Source of the DNA: Sphingopyxis sp. HIX | Lineage (GTDB): Bacteria; Pseudomonadota; Alphaproteobacteria; Sphingomonadales; Sphingomonadaceae | Reading direction: 5' to 3' | Length of the DNA: 64,000 nt | Assembly (NCBI RefSeq): GCF_001468285.1 | Contig: NZ_LNSB01000002.1 | Span: 62,001 to 126,000 of the forward strand | Shown here: positions 62,740 to 64,000 of the stretch, piece after piece | Layout: each line of letters starts with the position of its first letter | Position numbering within the stretch: position 1 is the first letter of the stretch | The notes under the pieces: generated by a model | Databases searched by the model: none | What the model was told of the DNA's origin: nothing | The model's input: only the letters and a program-made list of their open reading frames with translations | Made by a program: the position numbers and the translations under genes

Positions 62740-63552
62740 ATGGGCCGGCTCCACTTGCACCTCATATCCGATTCCACGGGCGAAACGCTCGAAAATATCG
62801 CGAAGGCGGCGATCGCGCAGTTCGACGATGTCGAGGTCGTGCGCCATTTCTGGCCGATGGTGCGCTCGGAATCGCATCTCGACCGGATCATGGCCGAGGT
62901 CGAGGCGAGCCCCGGCATGATCCTCTTCACCCTCGTCAACGGCGATTTGCGCGTTAGCCTCGAGCGCCGCGCCCGCGCGCGCGACCTGCCGCTCGTCGCC
63001 GCGCTCGATGCGGTCACCGACGCGCTGTCGCAGATGCTGGGACAAGAGGCGAAGGCACGCCCCGGCCGCCAGCATCAGCTCGACGCCGCCTATTTTGCGC
63101 GCGTCGAGGCGATCCAGTTCACCGTCGCGCACGACGACGGCATCGGCTGGGAAAATTGGGAACAGGCCGACATCGTGCTTGCCGGCGTGTCGCGGACCTC
63201 GAAGACCCCGACGAGCATCTATCTCGCCAACCGCGGTTTCAAGACCGCGAATATCCCGATCGTCCCCGAATCGCCGCCGCCCTCGGCGCTCTACAATTTG
63301 AAAAAGCCGCTCGTCGTCGGGCTGACCACCGGGCTCGACCGGCTGGTGCAGGTGCGCCGCAACCGGCTGCTCGCGCTCAATCAGGCGCCCGAAACGCCCT
63401 ATGTCGACGACGAACGCGTAAAGGCCGAGCTCGCCTTCGCGCGGCGGATGTTCGCCGATAACGGCTGGCCGGTGATCGACGTGACGCGCCGCTCGATCGA
63501 GGAAACCGCCGCCGCGGTGATCAAGCTGGTCGAGGACCGTAGCGCGGCATGA
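62740..63552 (+). CDS. ppsR: Pyruvate, phosphate dikinase regulatory protein (PPSR/DUF299)
   Basis: This bifunctional serine/threonine kinase and phosphotransferase controls phosphoenolpyruvate synthase or PPDK. The 270-residue protein has LISDSTGETLENIAKAAIAQ, DIVLAGVSRTSKTPTSIYLA (P-loop-like), NIPIVPESPPPSALY and GLTTGLDRLVQVRRNRL. The ATG at 62740 was chosen; the frame opens 96 codons earlier across oriC. It is followed after overlap by maf. Confidence 0.94.
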   Translation: MGRLHLHLISDSTGETLENIAKAAIAQFDDVEVVRHFWPMVRSESHLDRIMAEVEASPGMILFTLVNGDLRVSLERRARARDLPLVAALDAVTDALSQMLGQEAKARPGRQHQLDAAYFARVEAIQFTVAHDDGIGWENWEQADIVLAGVSRTSKTPTSIYLANRGFKTANIPIVPESPPPSALYNLKKPLVVGLTTGLDRLVQVRRNRLLALNQAPETPYVDDERVKAELAFARRMFADNGWPVIDVTRRSIEETAAAVIKLVEDRSAA

Positions 63553-64000
63553 CCTTGCTGCTCGCATCGCAAAGCAGCGGCCGCGCCGCGATGCTCCGCG
63601 CTGCCGGGCTGAGCTTCGAAACCAGCGCCGCGCATGTCGACGAGGAGGGCCTGACCGCCGCGCTGCACGCCGAGGGCCAGAGCGCGCGCAACATCGCCGA
63701 CGCGCTCGCCGAAGCGAAAGCGGTCAAGATTTCGTCGCGACTCCCCGGCGTGACCGTGCTCGGCGCCGACTCGACGCTGGCGCTGGACGACGGGGCGATG
63801 CTGACCAAGCCCGTCGATCCCGCCGAGGCCGCGAGCCATCTCCGCCGCATGGCAGGCACCCGCCACCGCCTGTTCAGCGCGGTCGTCGCCGCACGCGAAG
63901 GCGCGCCCGTCTGGCGCGCGGTCGGCGAGGCCAAGCTCTGGATGCGCCCCTTGTCGGACGCCTTCATCGCCGACTATGTCGCGCGCGAATGGGACAGCAT
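63549..64000 (+). CDS. maf: Maf-family nucleotide pyrophosphatase, partial (5' part)
   Basis: Maf/YceF proteins hydrolyse non-canonical nucleoside triphosphates. The available 150 residues show LLLASQSSGRAAMLRAAGLS, VLGADSTLALDDGAML, TKPVDPAEAASHLRRMAGTR and HRLFSAVVA, the family's order. The ATG overlaps the ppsR stop (ATGA). The gene runs off the window, so its C-terminus is not seen. Confidence 0.9.
   Translation, partial: MTLLLASQSSGRAAMLRAAGLSFETSAAHVDEEGLTAALHAEGQSARNIADALAEAKAVKISSRLPGVTVLGADSTLALDDGAMLTKPVDPAEAASHLRRMAGTRHRLFSAVVAAREGAPVWRAVGEAKLWMRPLSDAFIADYVAREWDS

Overview
This window looks like a chromosomal segment of a GC-rich alphaproteobacterium of the sphingomonad group, most likely Sphingopyxis or a close relative. 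The evidence is an origin-proximal gene order typical of alphaproteobacteria (ppsR and maf on one side of a putative origin, hemE-hemJ-rho and mnmE-mnmG-rsmG-parA-parB on the other), a TonB-dependent receptor, a DUF1489 gene, a mitofilin-like gene beside hemC-hemD, and GANTC sites beside the origin. I worked by reading alone; family names come from motif recognition, not database searches.

The window has two parts. Positions 1 to about 10,740 are accessory DNA. They hold the end of an IS21-type insertion sequence, a small stress cassette (Dps, alpha/beta hydrolase, MsrA), and a tightly coupled five-gene leftward operon: ribbon-helix-helix regulator, MmeI-like DNA adenine methyltransferase, DEAD/DEAH helicase, GIY-YIG nuclease and a PLD-like nuclease. 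This operon is the best candidate for an under-described phage-defence or restriction system. It ends beside an intact tRNA-Arg(CCG) and a 5' fragment of a second tRNA-Arg, which I read as the junction between an integrated island and the core chromosome.

Positions about 10,800 to 64,000 are core chromosome. From left to right: a YeiH-type exporter; a zinc-ribbon protein, ftsE-ftsX, a YdcF-like gene and plsC; tyrA-hisC facing metX-metW; a TetR regulator facing a TonB receptor; glutaryl-CoA dehydrogenase with a CoA-transferase; hemC-hemD and a Mic60-like gene facing tsaD-gpsA; a flippase; adenosine kinase; an EI24-like gene; queG; an ABC exporter; a cytochrome P450; msrB; a glycan module (FAD oxidoreductase, GtrA, GT-C); a TPR protein; a chaperone-usher-like fimbrial locus; and the origin-proximal block.

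The replication and segregation region is well defined. The 339-bp gap between hemE and ppsR carries two perfect and one near-consensus DnaA boxes, four GANTC sites and an AT-rich patch, so it is the probable oriC. Three identical 16-bp parS palindromes lie 6 to 9.5 kb to its left, two inside rsmG and mnmG and one abutting the stop of mnmE. The gene block left of oriC is almost all on the minus strand, co-directional with the expected fork.

Intergenic regions are rich in two repeat families: long nested inverted repeats with the core GCAGAGGCGCAGAG (nine copies), and GTCATCCCGGGCTTGACC-type palindromes.
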